From assembly GCF_000718165.1 (NCBI RefSeq), contig NZ_JOEY01000011.1, forward strand, positions 144,818 through 208,817: DNA of 64,000 nucleotides, written 5' to 3'. A model generated the notes under the pieces. That model was given only the letters and a program-made list of their open reading frames with translations, was not told the origin of the DNA and ran no database searches. Both the position numbers and the translations under genes were made by a program. Of the stretch, positions 25,833 to 37,852 are shown piece after piece (positions within the stretch are counted from its first letter, which is position 1; each line of letters begins with the position of its first letter). Source of the DNA: Streptomyces fulvoviolaceus (GTDB lineage: Bacteria > Actinomycetota > Actinomycetes > Streptomycetales > Streptomycetaceae).

Positions 25833-26642
25833 TCAGTTCCCGAGGGCACCGTCCAGGAAGCGTGTGACGTGCGCGAAGACCTCTGCCTTGTTCGTCTCGT
25901 TGAACACCTCGTGCCGGGCACCCGCGTAGATCCGCTCGGTGAGCCTGCGGCCGCGCAGTTCCTCGATGCCGGAACGGCTTCCGGCGAGCGGCACCAGCCG
26001 GTCGTCGTCGCCGTGCAGCCACAGCAGCGGGAGGTCGGCGACATCTCCGCCTTTGGAGACTGTCTGCAGGGTCCGCGCGAATGCCGCCACCGTGGGCCGC
26101 TTCATCGGCCCGTGCCAGACCAGCGGATCCGCCGTGTACGCCGCACCCACCTCCGGGTCGCGTGAGAGCGAGGCCGGGCTGATGGGCGTGTCGGGGATCT
26201 CGTCGAGGGCCAGCAGCTTCCACGGCAGCTCCCAGGTGCCGATCACCGGCCCGGACAGCACGAGCGCGGTGAGCTCGTCGCCGTACCGCTGCGCGTAGCG
26301 GGCCGCGATCAGGCCGCCCATGGAGTGGCCGACCATGACGACGGGGAGGCCGGGGTGTGCGGTCCGGGCCAGCCCGGCCACCGCGTGCACATCGGTGACC
26401 ACGTCCTCGAAGTCCTCGATCAGCACCCGCTCGCCCGCGGACTTCCCATGGCCCGTGTGATCGGGCCCGAAGACGGCCGCACCGTGCGCCACGAGGACGT
26501 CCGCGAGCTCTTCGTACCGGCCGATGTGCTCTCCGTACCCGTGCACCACGAGAGCCACGTACCGCGGCCGTTCGTTCGGCCATTCGCGGACGGTGATCGA
26601 GCCGCACGTCCCTGTGAGGACGTGTTCGCGGGCCTCGGCCAT
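25833..26642 (-). CDS. Monoacylglycerol-lipase-like alpha/beta hydrolase
   Basis: 269 residues of the serine aminopeptidase S33/monoglyceride lipase group. The oxyanion HGYGEH is near residue 34, the nucleophile elbow GHSMGG near residue 109, the acid is in GDDDRLV, and the His in GARHEVFNE. It probably hydrolyses monoacylglycerols or small esters in the cytoplasm. It is divergent from the thiolase gene with a palindrome in between, fitting joint control of lipid breakdown. Confidence 0.88.
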   Translation of the reverse strand: MAEAREHVLTGTCGSITVREWPNERPRYVALVVHGYGEHIGRYEELADVLVAHGAAVFGPDHTGHGKSAGERVLIEDFEDVVTDVHAVAGLARTAHPGLPVVMVGHSMGGLIAARYAQRYGDELTALVLSGPVIGTWELPWKLLALDEIPDTPISPASLSRDPEVGAAYTADPLVWHGPMKRPTVAAFARTLQTVSKGGDVADLPLLWLHGDDDRLVPLAGSRSGIEELRGRRLTERIYAGARHEVFNETNKAEVFAHVTRFLDGALGN

Positions 26643-26716
26643 GTCTCCTCCAGCTGCGTCGGTGAAGGCTCCCGGGATCTTCCCAGGGATCCGAAAGGCG
26701 GTCTACAGTCCGAAAC

Positions 26717-26727
26717 TAGCAGTGCTA
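26717..26727. promoter_or_regulatory. Palindrome between lipase and thiolase genes
   Basis: TAGCA-G-TGCTA, extended as CTAGCAGTGCTAA, is a perfect inverted repeat with 5-base arms lying between divergent lipid-metabolism genes (starts at 26642 and 26816). The size and symmetry are like TetR-family operators of fatty-acid degradation. Which regulator binds is unknown. Confidence 0.5.
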
Positions 26728-26750
26728 ATTAATGGCCCGTCCCCGGGCCG

Positions 26751-26803
26751 TGTCGCTCTGTCGCTCTGTCGGTCTGTTGCTCTGTCGGTCTGTTGCTCTG
26801 TCG
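26751..26803 (+). repeat. Octamer tandem repeat in thiolase leader
   Basis: Six and a half copies of an 8-base unit TGTYGSTC (TGTCGCTC, TGTCGCTC, TGTCGGTC, TGTTGCTC, TGTCGGTC, TGTTGCTC, TGTCG) run directly into the GAGGAG ribosome site of the thiolase gene. Copy number could vary by slippage and shift leader length. Confidence 0.85.
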
Positions 26804-26815
26804 AGGAGTCCTGTC

Positions 26816-28003
26816 GTGCGTCCCGTCCACTTCGCGGCCGCCCGCCGCACGCCCATCGGCAAGCTCCGTGGTGCCCTGTCCGCCGTACGCCCCGACGACC
26901 TGGCCGCCGCCGTGATCCGCGGCCTGGTCGCCGACGTGCCCGCGCTCGACCCGGAGCGTATCGACGACGTCTACTGGGGCGCCGCCAACCAGGCCGGTGA
27001 GGACAACCGCAACGTCGCCCGCATGGCCGCGCTGCTCGCGGGCCTCCCCGAATCCGTGCCCGGCGCCACGGTCAACCGGCTGTGCGCCTCCGGGCTTGAG
27101 GCGGTGACGACCGCGGCCCGTACCATCGCCGCCGGCGAGGCCGACATCGTGCTCGCGGGCGGCTCCGAGTCGATGAGCCGCGCCCCCTTCGTGCTGCCCC
27201 GCCCCGACGAGGCCCTCCCGCACCGCATGGAGACCGTCGACACCCGGCTCGGCTGGCGTCTGGTCAACCCGGCGATGAAGGTACTCCACGGTCTGCTGCC
27301 CATGGGCGAGACCGCGGAGGAGGTCGCCGAGCGCTACGGCATCCCCCGCGAACGGCAGGACGAGTTCGCGCTGCGCAGCCACCAACTGGCCGCCGAGGCA
27401 CGGAAGAACGGCCACTTCGACGACGAACTCCTGCCGGTGCGGCGCCCGGACGGCGTGACCTTCGACAGTGACGAGTGCATCCGCGAGGACACCTCTTACG
27501 AGAAACTGGCGCGGCTGAAGCCGGTCTTCCGCGTGGCCGGCACGGTCACGGCGGGCAACGCCTCGCCGATGAACGACGGCGCGGCCGGACTCCTCCTGGT
27601 CAGCGAAGAGGCCCTGAACGAACTGGGGTTGGAGTCCCTGGGCCGCTATGTCGCCGGCGCCTCGGCCGGCGTCCACCCCGACGTGATGGGCATCGGTCCG
27701 GTACCCGCCACCCGCAAGGCGCTGGCGCGCGTCGGCTGGAGCGTCGCCGACATCGAGGAGGCGGAGTTCAACGAGGCCTTCGCGGCCCAGGCCCTCGCCT
27801 GCGTGGCCGAGCTCGGCATCGCCCCGGACCTCGTCAACCCGAGCGGCGGAGCGATCGCCCTCGGCCATCCCCTGGGCTGCTCGGGCGCCCGCATCCTCAC
27901 GACCCTGCTGCACCGGATGCGGCGGACGGGGGCGGCGCGGGGCTTGGCGACGATGTGTGTCGGGGTGGGGCAGGGGAGCGCAGTGCTGATCGAGCGGCAC
28001 TAG
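26816..28003 (+). CDS. Acetyl-CoA C-acyltransferase (thiolase)
   Basis: 395 residues, normal for a thiolase of beta-oxidation or the reverse condensation. The nucleophilic Cys is in [11 protein letters not shown] (near residue 88), the His in [15 protein letters not shown], and the C-terminal active-site segment reads [12 protein letters not shown] with the second Cys. The GTG start at 26816 is chosen because GAGGAG lies 7 bases before it and the protein then begins [14 protein letters not shown], as in the family. An upstream in-frame ATG would translate the octamer repeats. Confidence 0.92.
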   Translation: MRPVHFAAARRTPIGKLRGALSAVRPDDLAAAVIRGLVADVPALDPERIDDVYWGAANQAGEDNRNVARMAALLAGLPESVPGATVNRLCASGLEAVTTAARTIAAGEADIVLAGGSESMSRAPFVLPRPDEALPHRMETVDTRLGWRLVNPAMKVLHGLLPMGETAEEVAERYGIPRERQDEFALRSHQLAAEARKNGHFDDELLPVRRPDGVTFDSDECIREDTSYEKLARLKPVFRVAGTVTAGNASPMNDGAAGLLLVSEEALNELGLESLGRYVAGASAGVHPDVMGIGPVPATRKALARVGWSVADIEEAEFNEAFAAQALACVAELGIAPDLVNPSGGAIALGHPLGCSGARILTTLLHRMRRTGAARGLATMCVGVGQGSAVLIERH

Positions 28004-28034
28004 GGCAACTTCGCAGTGCCGGCCCACGGCATTC

Positions 28035-28107
28035 CAGCCCGTCCGGCGTTTGAGGACGAAGCCCCTTCAGGGCCGAAGCGGGGGTCCGGGGGCGACAGCC
28101 CCCGGAC
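28035..28107 (+). repeat. Streptomyces intergenic repeat with terminator hairpin
   Basis: The stretch begins CCAGCCCGTCCGGCGTTTGA and ends in a perfect 10-base stem (28084-28093 with 28098-28107) around a GACA loop. This wording is a very common element downstream of genes in Streptomyces genomes (from memory of the genus). Here it follows the thiolase stop and probably ends its transcript. Confidence 0.7.
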
Positions 28108-28187
28108 GACGGCACCTGTCCCAACAGGACCACTCGGCGAGACGCGACTTACAGAACCGGTTAGCTGCACCTAGCATCGGTCTCCGC

Positions 28188-28961
28188 ATGAACACGATGA
28201 CGCTCTGGCACATATCAGGTTGGGAGTTCGCCGCGCTGGCCGCCGCGGCGCTGCTCGTCGGCTTCTCCAAGACGGCCGTGAGCGGGGCCAACACGGTCAG
28301 CCTCGCGATCTTCGCAGCGGTCCTGCCCGCCCGCGCCTCCACCGGCGTACTGCTCCCCATTCTGATCGCGGGGGACGTGCTCGCGGTCCTCACCTACCGG
28401 CGGCACGCGCACTGGCCCACGCTGTGGCGGCTGTTCCCGGCGGTAGCGGTGGGCGTGCTCGCCGGCACGCTCTTCCTGGTCTGGGCGGACGACGGGATGG
28501 TACGGACGTCGATCGGAGCCATCCTGCTGCTGATGGCCGGAGTGACGATGTGGCGCCGCCGAACGGCCGACGCGGACGAGGAACCGGACTCGGTCGCCAC
28601 CCGGACGGGCCGCGTCAAGGCACGTTCCTACGGCGTCCTCGGCGGCTTCACGACCATGGTCGCCAACGCCGGTGGCCCCGTGATGTCCATGTACCTCCTG
28701 TCGGCGGGCTTCCGGAAGCTCGGCTTCCTGGGGACCTCGGCCTTCTTCTTCCTGATCGTCAACGTGTCCAAGGTGCCCTTCAGCGCGGGCCTCGGTCTGA
28801 TCGACGGCAACTCGCTGCTCCTTGACGCCGCACTCGTGGTGTTCGTCGTGCCCGGCGCGTTCATCGGCAAATGGGCTGTGAACCGGATCAACCAGCGATT
28901 GTTCGAGCAACTCGTGATCGCGGCGACGGTCGTCGGCGGGCTGCAGCTGCTATTGCGATAG
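28188..28961 (+). CDS. TauE/SafE-family anion exporter
   Basis: 257 residues, nearly all membrane: about eight helices in two repeats, each beginning with the family's glycine-rich motif (LLVGFSKTAVSGAN; TTMVANAGGPVMSMYL). The family exports sulfite or organosulfonates or related anions. The start at 28188 has no ribosome site, and a TAGCAT box lies just upstream, so a leaderless transcript is possible. Its 3' end overlaps the HAD gene by 12 bases. Confidence 0.88.
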   Translation: MNTMTLWHISGWEFAALAAAALLVGFSKTAVSGANTVSLAIFAAVLPARASTGVLLPILIAGDVLAVLTYRRHAHWPTLWRLFPAVAVGVLAGTLFLVWADDGMVRTSIGAILLLMAGVTMWRRRTADADEEPDSVATRTGRVKARSYGVLGGFTTMVANAGGPVMSMYLLSAGFRKLGFLGTSAFFFLIVNVSKVPFSAGLGLIDGNSLLLDAALVVFVVPGAFIGKWAVNRINQRLFEQLVIAATVVGGLQLLLR

Positions 28962-29750
28962 GCCCAGCAGCGCCGGCAGGTCCGCGAAGGACTCGATCAC
29001 ATGGTCGGGCGTGCCACTGGCGGCCCGGTGGGCCTCGGGCAGGTACTTGCCGGTCTTCACCAGCACCCCGGTGACACCGGCGCGCTGCGCCGCCAGTACG
29101 TCGGACTCGATGTCGTCGCCCACCATCACGGCCTCGTCCGCGCCCACCCCGAGCCGGGCCAGTGCCGCCCCGAAGAAGGCGGGCGACGGCTTGCCCGTCA
29201 CCTCCGCCTCCGTCCGCGCGGCCTTCTCCAAGCCGGCCAGGAACGCACCCGCGTCGAGCTGCAGCCCGTCCTCGGTACGCCAGTACAGATTGCGGTGCAT
29301 CGCCACCAGCCGGGCCCCGCGCTGAAGGTGCCCGAAGGCCCGGTTCAGCGCCGCGTAGTCGAACTCGGGACCGGCACCGCCGACGATCACGACATCCGGG
29401 ACGGTGTCGGTGTCGTCCTCGGCGAGAAGGTCGATGCCTCCGAGATCCTCCCGTACGTCCCCGCTGTTCAGCACGGCACACCGTGCCCCCGGACAGCGCT
29501 CGGCGAGATACGCGGCGGTGACCGCCGGCGCGGTCAGGACGTCGTCCGCGGTCACCGGAAACCCCGCGTCCGCCAGCGTCGAGGCGATCGAGGCCCGCGT
29601 CCGCGAAGTGGTGTTGGTGACCAGCGCGACGCCCAGCCCGGACGCGCGGATCTCCCGCAGCGCCTCGACCGCACCCGGCAGCGGCTGCCACGAGACGGTG
29701 AGGACCCCGTCGATGTCGATCAGGACTGCGCGCACGGACACGGATTCCAT
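28950..29750 (-). CDS. HAD-IIA hydrolase (NagD-like phosphatase)
   Basis: 266 residues of the HAD superfamily, type IIA cap. Motif I is DIDGVL (near residue 12), motif II VTNTTS, Lys in GKPSP, and motif III/IV GDDIESDV. It probably dephosphorylates small phosphometabolites. ATG at 29750 is used; a GTG six codons later is also possible. Confidence 0.85.
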   Translation of the reverse strand: MESVSVRAVLIDIDGVLTVSWQPLPGAVEALREIRASGLGVALVTNTTSRTRASIASTLADAGFPVTADDVLTAPAVTAAYLAERCPGARCAVLNSGDVREDLGGIDLLAEDDTDTVPDVVIVGGAGPEFDYAALNRAFGHLQRGARLVAMHRNLYWRTEDGLQLDAGAFLAGLEKAARTEAEVTGKPSPAFFGAALARLGVGADEAVMVGDDIESDVLAAQRAGVTGVLVKTGKYLPEAHRAASGTPDHVIESFADLPALLGLSQ

Positions 29751-29838
29751 GGATGGACGATAACCAGCGACGAGCGCGTACGCCGGTCCGTACACCCGGC
29801 GTGCCGCCCCCCGCCCGTGACCTCGTACGCTACGCGCC

Positions 29839-30585
29839 ATGTCCCCCCACGTCCTGATCCTCGGCGGCACCACCGAGGCTCGTGAACTGGCCGCCGCGCT
29901 CACGGTACGCCCCGGATTTCGCGTCACCACCTCCCTCGCGGGGCGCGTGACCCGGCCGGGAGCGGTCACGGGGGACGTACGGATCGGGGGCTTCGGCGGC
30001 GCGGAGGGCCTGGCCGACTGGCTGCGCGAGGAGCGCGTGGACGCCCTGGTCGACGCCACACACCCTTTCGCCCAGGCGATCACCGCGAACGCGGCCCGCG
30101 CCGCCGCGGCGACCGGCGTGCCCTCGGTGGTACTGCGCCGCCCCGGCTGGCAGCCCGGCCCCCAGGACCGATGGCACCTGGTCGACTCCCTGAACGAGGC
30201 CGCCGACCTGCTGCCGAGGCTCGGCCGACGGGTGTTCCTCACCACGGGCCGCCTGGAACTCGCCGCCTTCGCCCACCTGACGGACCTGCACTTCGTCGTG
30301 AGGTCGGTCGAACTGCCCGAGCCACCGATGCCGCCGCACACCGAAGTCCTCCTGGCCCGCGGCCCGTTCACGGTCGCCGATGAGTCCGCGCTCCTCTACG
30401 ACCACTGCATCGACGTACTGGTGACCAAGGACAGCGGGGGAGAGGCCACGGCCGCCAAACTCACGGCTGCCCGCGAACTGGCCCTGCCCGTAGTGGTCGT
30501 ACGGCGTCCGTCCCTGCCGGGTGGCGTGACCGCGGTGCCCGACGTGGCCGGGGTCGAGGCGTGGCTCGGCCTCAACCTGCCGTGA
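29839..30585 (+). CDS. cobK: Precorrin-6A/cobalt-precorrin-6A reductase
   Basis: 248 residues of the CobK family, which reduces precorrin-6A with NADPH in cobalamin synthesis. It has the N-terminal LILGGTTEARELA nucleotide-binding motif, ATHPFAQAITANA, and the C-terminal VTKDSGGEATAAKL segment. A second pathway gene, cobF, lies 2.6 kb away on the other strand. No cobalamin riboswitch is evident before either. Confidence 0.9.
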   Translation: MSPHVLILGGTTEARELAAALTVRPGFRVTTSLAGRVTRPGAVTGDVRIGGFGGAEGLADWLREERVDALVDATHPFAQAITANAARAAAATGVPSVVLRRPGWQPGPQDRWHLVDSLNEAADLLPRLGRRVFLTTGRLELAAFAHLTDLHFVVRSVELPEPPMPPHTEVLLARGPFTVADESALLYDHCIDVLVTKDSGGEATAAKLTAARELALPVVVVRRPSLPGGVTAVPDVAGVEAWLGLNLP

Positions 30586-30994
30586 CGGAAGCGCGCATGC
30601 GGTCGATGGCGCGCAGCACCTCGTCGCGGTTCTTGGCGCTCTTGATCCAGGCGGGGAGACGGGCGACGTAGGTCATCTTCCGGCCGTGCTCGTACCAGGG
30701 GTCGCGCTCTCGCAGTGACGCGGCCACGAACCGCCTGAGCAGGTCGAGGTGTTCGAGGTTGTACGCCCACACCACCCCGTGCCTGGTCTCGGTCCGCAGC
30801 CACAGCGTCGGCCGGGAGCACCGGTTCGAGGTCCTGGACAGGCCGCAGGACCGGCAGACCAGGCGAGCCTCCGGCTGCGTCCACCGCTCGAAGTGGGCGA
30901 TCCGGTCGCAGCGCGGGCAGCGGACCAGCACCGAGCCGCTGAAGTCGGAGGCGGCGCGGCCGGGATCGTGGAAACGGACGGGCGCGGGAGACAT
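30572..30994 (-). CDS. Zinc-ribbon hypothetical protein
   Basis: 140 residues with one zinc ribbon (CPRCDRIAHF...RLVCRSCGLSR, two CxxC pairs at about residues 26-55) followed by a helical region with YNLEHLDLLRRFVAASLRER. This form occurs in many actinobacteria but has no known role; nucleic-acid binding is a reasonable guess. ATG 30994 begins SPAPVRFHDPG, and the longer upstream frame looks non-coding. It overlaps the cobK end by 14 bases. Confidence 0.75.
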   Translation of the reverse strand: MSPAPVRFHDPGRAASDFSGSVLVRCPRCDRIAHFERWTQPEARLVCRSCGLSRTSNRCSRPTLWLRTETRHGVVWAYNLEHLDLLRRFVAASLRERDPWYEHGRKMTYVARLPAWIKSAKNRDEVLRAIDRMRASVTAG

Positions 30995-31037
30995 GCCGCG
31001 AGTATGACGACCGCTCGTCGGTCCCGGCACCCGGTTT

Positions 31038-33116
31038 TCAGCTGGCGCTGCTGCCGGCCAACTCCGCCTTCCGCTCCGGCAGTCCATTGTTCATGTCCTC
31101 CACCAGGAGTCGCTTCGCGATCGTGTCCACCGCGGCCCGCAGGTCGGTGCCCGACGGGCGGCCGATGTCCTGCTCCACCCGGTCCTTCAGCCATGCGCCC
31201 CAAGCCTCGCTGATGACCCCGGCCTCGCGCGCGCCTGCTTCGGTGTGGGAGAGGAGGGAGCCGTCGCGGGTCAGGTAGCCCTCCTCGACCATCCGGTCGA
31301 AGACGGGAAACAGGACCTCGGGAGGCAGGTGACGGCGGGCGGCGATCAGACCGAGGCTGGCGTGACCCACCATCCGTGTGTGCAGTTCCACCTGCATCAC
31401 GGCCCAGGCCCCGGCGATGTCGAGCCGGGTCTCGGAGCCTTCGACGATCCGGTGGGCGGTGTCCAGGTCCGTGCTGCCGATGATCTTCCCCACGGAGGTC
31501 TCCAGCACCCGCTGCGAGTCCGCACCGGACGGCTGGCCGAACCCGTCGCCCATGTCGGTGGAGCCGGCCCGCGCGCTGTCGCGCAGCTGGACCTGTTTGA
31601 GGAACAGGGCGACGACGAAGCCCACGGCCGCGACCGGCACGGTCCACAGGAAGACGGTCTGGATCGTGTCGGCGTAGGCGTCGATGATCGGGGAGGCGAC
31701 GGCCGACGGAAGCTTGTGCAGGCCCTCCGGGCTGGTGGCTGCCTTGGTGACGGTGGCCGCGTCGACGCCGCCCACCTGCACCGCGGAGGCGATCCCCTCC
31801 TTGAGGTTCGGCGTCAGGGAGTTGGTGTAGATCGTGCCGAAGACCGCGGTGCCGAAGGAGCTGCCCAGCGTACGGAAGAAGGTGACGCCGGACGTCGCGG
31901 TGCCGAGGTCGGCGTACTCGACGGTGTTCTGCACGGCGATCGTCAGGACCTGCATGCACAGCCCGATACCGGTGCCGAGCACGAACATGTACAGCGACTC
32001 CAGCCAGGCACCGGTCGAGGGCCCCATCAGCGACATCAGGAACAGCCCGACGCCCATCACCAGGGAGCCGACGATCGGGAAGAACCGGTACTGCCCGGTC
32101 TTGCTGACCACGTTGCCGCTGAAGATCGACGCGATGAGCAGGCCGATCACCATGGGCAGCGTCCGTACGCCGGAGACCGTGGCCGAGTCGCCGTCGACGT
32201 ACTGCAGATAGGTCGGCAGGTACGTCATCGCGCCCAGCATCGCGAAACCGACGATGAAGCTGAGGATCGAGCAGACCGTGAACACCGGGTTGGCGAACAG
32301 CCGCATCGGCAGCATCGGTTCGGCCGCCCGGGCCTCCACCCAGCAGAACAGGCCGAGGGCGACGGCGCCGCCCACGAACAGGGCGATGATGACGCCGGAA
32401 CCCCACGCGTACTCGTTGCCGCCCCAACTGGTCGCCAGGATCAGGGCGCTGGCGCCGACCGCGACGAACGCGATGCCCAGGTAGTCGATCACCGGCCGGG
32501 AGGCCGACTTCACGACGGGGATGGTGCGCGCGGCCGCGATCACCACGACGATCGCGATCGGGACGTTGACGTAGAACGCCCAGCGCCACGTCAGATGGTC
32601 GGTGAACAGGCCGCCGAGCAGCGGTCCGATGACCGTGGCGACTCCGAACACGGCGCCGATGGCGCCCTGGTACTTGCCGCGTTCCCGCAGCGGGATGACG
32701 TCGGCGATCAGCGCCATCGCGGTGACCATGAGACCGCCGGCGCCGACGCCCTGCAGCGCCCGCCAGACGATCAGCAACGTCATGTTGTCGGCGAGACCGC
32801 ACAGGAACGAGCCCGTGATGAACACGATCGCCGAGACCTGGAAGACCACCTTGCGGCCGAACATGTCGCCGAACTTGCCGACGAGCACCGTGGAGACGGT
32901 CTCCGCGAGGAGATAGGAGGTGACCACCCACGACATGTGCTCGGCACCGCCGAGATCGGACACGATCGTCGGCAGCGCCGTGCCCACGATGGTCTGGTCC
33001 AGGGCCGCGAGCAGCATCCCCAACATGATCGTCACGAAGACGACGTTGCGGCGGCGCTTGTCCAGCACGGGCGGCTGGGAGGCAGCGGGCGGTGCGGTTT
33101 CCTCAGCGACTGTCAC
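31038..33116 (-). CDS. DHA2-family MFS drug exporter with C-terminal winged-helix-like domain
   Basis: 692 residues: 14 membrane helices to about residue 505, with family motifs [33 protein letters not shown] and GPLLGG. After helix 14 comes a soluble tail of about 170 residues (from [15 protein letters not shown]) whose helices and wing pattern ([36 protein letters not shown]) look like a MarR/PadR-type module. The tail could be regulatory. The GTG start at 33116 precedes [11 protein letters not shown]; its ribosome site is weak. Confidence 0.85.
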   Translation of the reverse strand: MTVAEETAPPAASQPPVLDKRRRNVVFVTIMLGMLLAALDQTIVGTALPTIVSDLGGAEHMSWVVTSYLLAETVSTVLVGKFGDMFGRKVVFQVSAIVFITGSFLCGLADNMTLLIVWRALQGVGAGGLMVTAMALIADVIPLRERGKYQGAIGAVFGVATVIGPLLGGLFTDHLTWRWAFYVNVPIAIVVVIAAARTIPVVKSASRPVIDYLGIAFVAVGASALILATSWGGNEYAWGSGVIIALFVGGAVALGLFCWVEARAAEPMLPMRLFANPVFTVCSILSFIVGFAMLGAMTYLPTYLQYVDGDSATVSGVRTLPMVIGLLIASIFSGNVVSKTGQYRFFPIVGSLVMGVGLFLMSLMGPSTGAWLESLYMFVLGTGIGLCMQVLTIAVQNTVEYADLGTATSGVTFFRTLGSSFGTAVFGTIYTNSLTPNLKEGIASAVQVGGVDAATVTKAATSPEGLHKLPSAVASPIIDAYADTIQTVFLWTVPVAAVGFVVALFLKQVQLRDSARAGSTDMGDGFGQPSGADSQRVLETSVGKIIGSTDLDTAHRIVEGSETRLDIAGAWAVMQVELHTRMVGHASLGLIAARRHLPPEVLFPVFDRMVEEGYLTRDGSLLSHTEAGAREAGVISEAWGAWLKDRVEQDIGRPSGTDLRAAVDTIAKRLLVEDMNNGLPERKAELAGSSAS

Positions 33117-33184
33117 GCGGTCACGATCACCCCGCTGGGCCGAACGTGCACACGGAAGCGGGCCGCTCGGGTGCCCCTGGAGAC

Positions 33185-33958
33185 CTACTGCCCCTTCGGG
33201 TTGCGGCGCAGCAGATATGTGTCCATGATCCAGCCCTTGCGCGCGCGAGCCTCGGCGCGCAGCCGCTCGATGCGGGGCGCCGTCTCGGCGAGCGGACCGG
33301 AGGCGAGGATCTCGTCCGGCGTGCCTATGTAGGCACCCCAGTAGATGTCGATGTCCTGGTCGGCGTACCGGCGGAAGGCCTGGTGGGCGTCGAGCATCAC
33401 GACCACGTCGTCCACGCCCTCGGGGAAGCCCTCGGCGAGCCGCCGGCCGGTGGTGATCTGGACGGGGCCGGCGACCCGGTTGAGGCCGGTGCGGTGCCGG
33501 GCGACGAGCGCGGACACGCTGCTGATGCCGGGCACGACGTCGTATGCGAAGGGCACGGTCCCCCGGTCGAGGAGCTCCTCGAGGACGCCGATGGTGCTGT
33601 CGTACAACGCCGGGTCCCCCCACACCAGGAACGCGCCGCTCTCGTCCTCGCCCAGCTCCTCGGCGATCAGCCGCTCGAAGACGTCGGCGCGGGCGCTGCG
33701 CCAGTCCCCGACGGCGGGGGAGTAGGCGGCACCGCCGGCGCCGCGGTCCCGGTCCGGGTCGCGGGCCTCGACCACCCGGTACGACCCCTCCGGTATGTGC
33801 GCCTCCAGCAGGTCCCGGCGCAACTGCACGAGGTCGCTCTTCACCTCGCCCTTGTCGAGGACGAAGAACACGTCCGTGCTCCGCAGCGCCCTGACCGCCT
33901 GCAGGGTCAGCTGCTCGGGGTCGCCCGCGCCGATACCGATGACATGGATCTCTCGCAC
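33185..33958 (-). CDS. cobF: Precorrin-6A synthase (deacetylating)
   Basis: 257 residues of the tetrapyrrole methyltransferase family: [13 protein letters not shown] at the N-terminus, [34 protein letters not shown] and the C-terminal R-RNPKGQ. CobF methylates C1 and releases acetate in aerobic cobalamin synthesis. The GTG at 33958 starts the family-typical REIHVIG. Upstream runs the DUF309 gene, 49 bases away. Confidence 0.92.
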   Translation of the reverse strand: MREIHVIGIGAGDPEQLTLQAVRALRSTDVFFVLDKGEVKSDLVQLRRDLLEAHIPEGSYRVVEARDPDRDRGAGGAAYSPAVGDWRSARADVFERLIAEELGEDESGAFLVWGDPALYDSTIGVLEELLDRGTVPFAYDVVPGISSVSALVARHRTGLNRVAGPVQITTGRRLAEGFPEGVDDVVVMLDAHQAFRRYADQDIDIYWGAYIGTPDEILASGPLAETAPRIERLRAEARARKGWIMDTYLLRRNPKGQ

Positions 33959-34007
33959 ACCCCGAGTCTGCCGCACACCACTGACAGTGCGGCGCGGGCG
34001 TCCGGGC

Positions 34008-34520
34008 CTAGCGCAGACGGGGCGCCCGGGCCTGTGCATCGATGATCTCTGAGCCCTCCTCGACGAGGTCGGCGAGCCGTCGGGCCCAGACCACCACCCC
34101 CGCCAGGTCCATCCCGTACGGCCGCGGCTCCCCAGCGGCCGCCACCCACTCCTCGACGGCCCCGGCGCCGCGCCGCAGCAGCCGGGCCCCGCCCGTGACG
34201 TTCCCCCGGGCCGAGTGCGTCAGCCCCACGGCGAGCTGGGCCAGGCCCCGCCACAGGGCCCGCTCCCGCTCGGGGCCCGCCTTCCAGGCGTCCTCGAACA
34301 CCTCGTGCGCGTGGAACGGCCGCCCCGCGTCCAGCAACGCCTGGGCCTCGGCGACGGTCTCCTGCGGGGTGCGCACCACGCCCTCGGGCTGCCGTTCGAC
34401 GCCGTCCGCGCCGTACGGCAGGGGCCGCCCGAGCCCGTCCCGCGGCCGGGCGTTGCGGGCCCGCCCCTCGTCGTCGCGGTCCCGTGCGTCTGTCTGTCGT
34501 CCAGAGGATGTGCCGCTCAT
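34008..34520 (-). CDS. DUF309 protein
   Basis: 170 residues. The C-terminal 115 residues are a DUF309 helical domain with the motif RPFHAHEVFEDAWK (HxxHExxE/D-W variant) that may bind metal. The N-terminal 45 residues are disordered, rich in Asp and Arg. Function unknown. It is adjacent to cobF and before tRNA-Pro. Confidence 0.8.
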   Translation of the reverse strand: MSGTSSGRQTDARDRDDEGRARNARPRDGLGRPLPYGADGVERQPEGVVRTPQETVAEAQALLDAGRPFHAHEVFEDAWKAGPERERALWRGLAQLAVGLTHSARGNVTGGARLLRRGAGAVEEWVAAAGEPRPYGMDLAGVVVWARRLADLVEEGSEIIDAQARAPRLR

Positions 34521-34620
34521 ACGTCGATTGTCGCGCGCCCGGCGCCCGCTTCGGCCCGGCCCCCGACGTGGGGTAAAGTGCTGTTCGCGCTTTCCCGCGG
34601 TTCACCGCGGATCGGCGCAC

Positions 34621-34694
<74 letters not shown>

Positions 34695-34698
34695 CAGT

Positions 34699-34742
34699 GC
34701 GAAGGGTCTTCGCGGGCGAGAGCCTGTGAGGGCCCTTTTCGC
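34699..34742 (+). terminator. Hairpin after tRNA-Pro
   Basis: An imperfect long hairpin pairs GCGAAGGG (34699-34706) with CCCTTTTCGC on the right side, just downstream of the tRNA. It is suitable for ending its transcript, although no clear T-run follows. Confidence 0.5.
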
Positions 34743-34851
34743 ATGGGTCGCCTCCGGCTTCGAGGGCTGCGCCGACCTGGCCCTCGCCCCTCCGCAGCGG
34801 ACGTGCGCGCGCTCGGGGTCCCGGGCAGCACGCCGGCCCTGCGGCCCTGCG

Positions 34852-34881
34852 TGTCACAGCCACCCCTCATGCCCGGTCATA
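34852..34881 (+). promoter_or_regulatory. ECF41-type promoter (site 1: ATPase/NDH-2 operon)
   Basis: TGTCACA (34852-34858), 16 bases, GGTCATA (34875-34881). The same two boxes and spacer recur twelve times to the right of the tRNA. It precedes the P-type ATPase gene start by 170 bases. The extended neighbourhood (CTGCGTGTCACA, CTCATGC, GGTCATA) is close to that at 43141-43170. I see nothing else in this gap. Confidence 0.75.
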
Positions 34882-35050
34882 CGGGAGGAGCGCGTGCTCG
34901 TCGAGGTGAGTGCCGACGCACAGTTCGTCGCGACCGAGCCCCGCGGCTGTGCGGCTTCAAGGGTCTGCCGCTGGGCTTGCCCGGCCAGGCCGTCCTGCAT
35001 CACGCGAGCTGGGCCGTCGTGATGGTCGGCTCCGGAAAGGAAATGAAGCG

Positions 35051-37813
<2,763 letters not shown>

Positions 37814-37852
37814 CTCGTCTATGTGACTGACGAACGAGGAACAGAGGGAATC

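Noticed and set aside
29839..33958. Cobalamin riboswitch before cobK or cobF
   Set aside because: No B12-box-like sequence or suitable leader length is visible before either gene.
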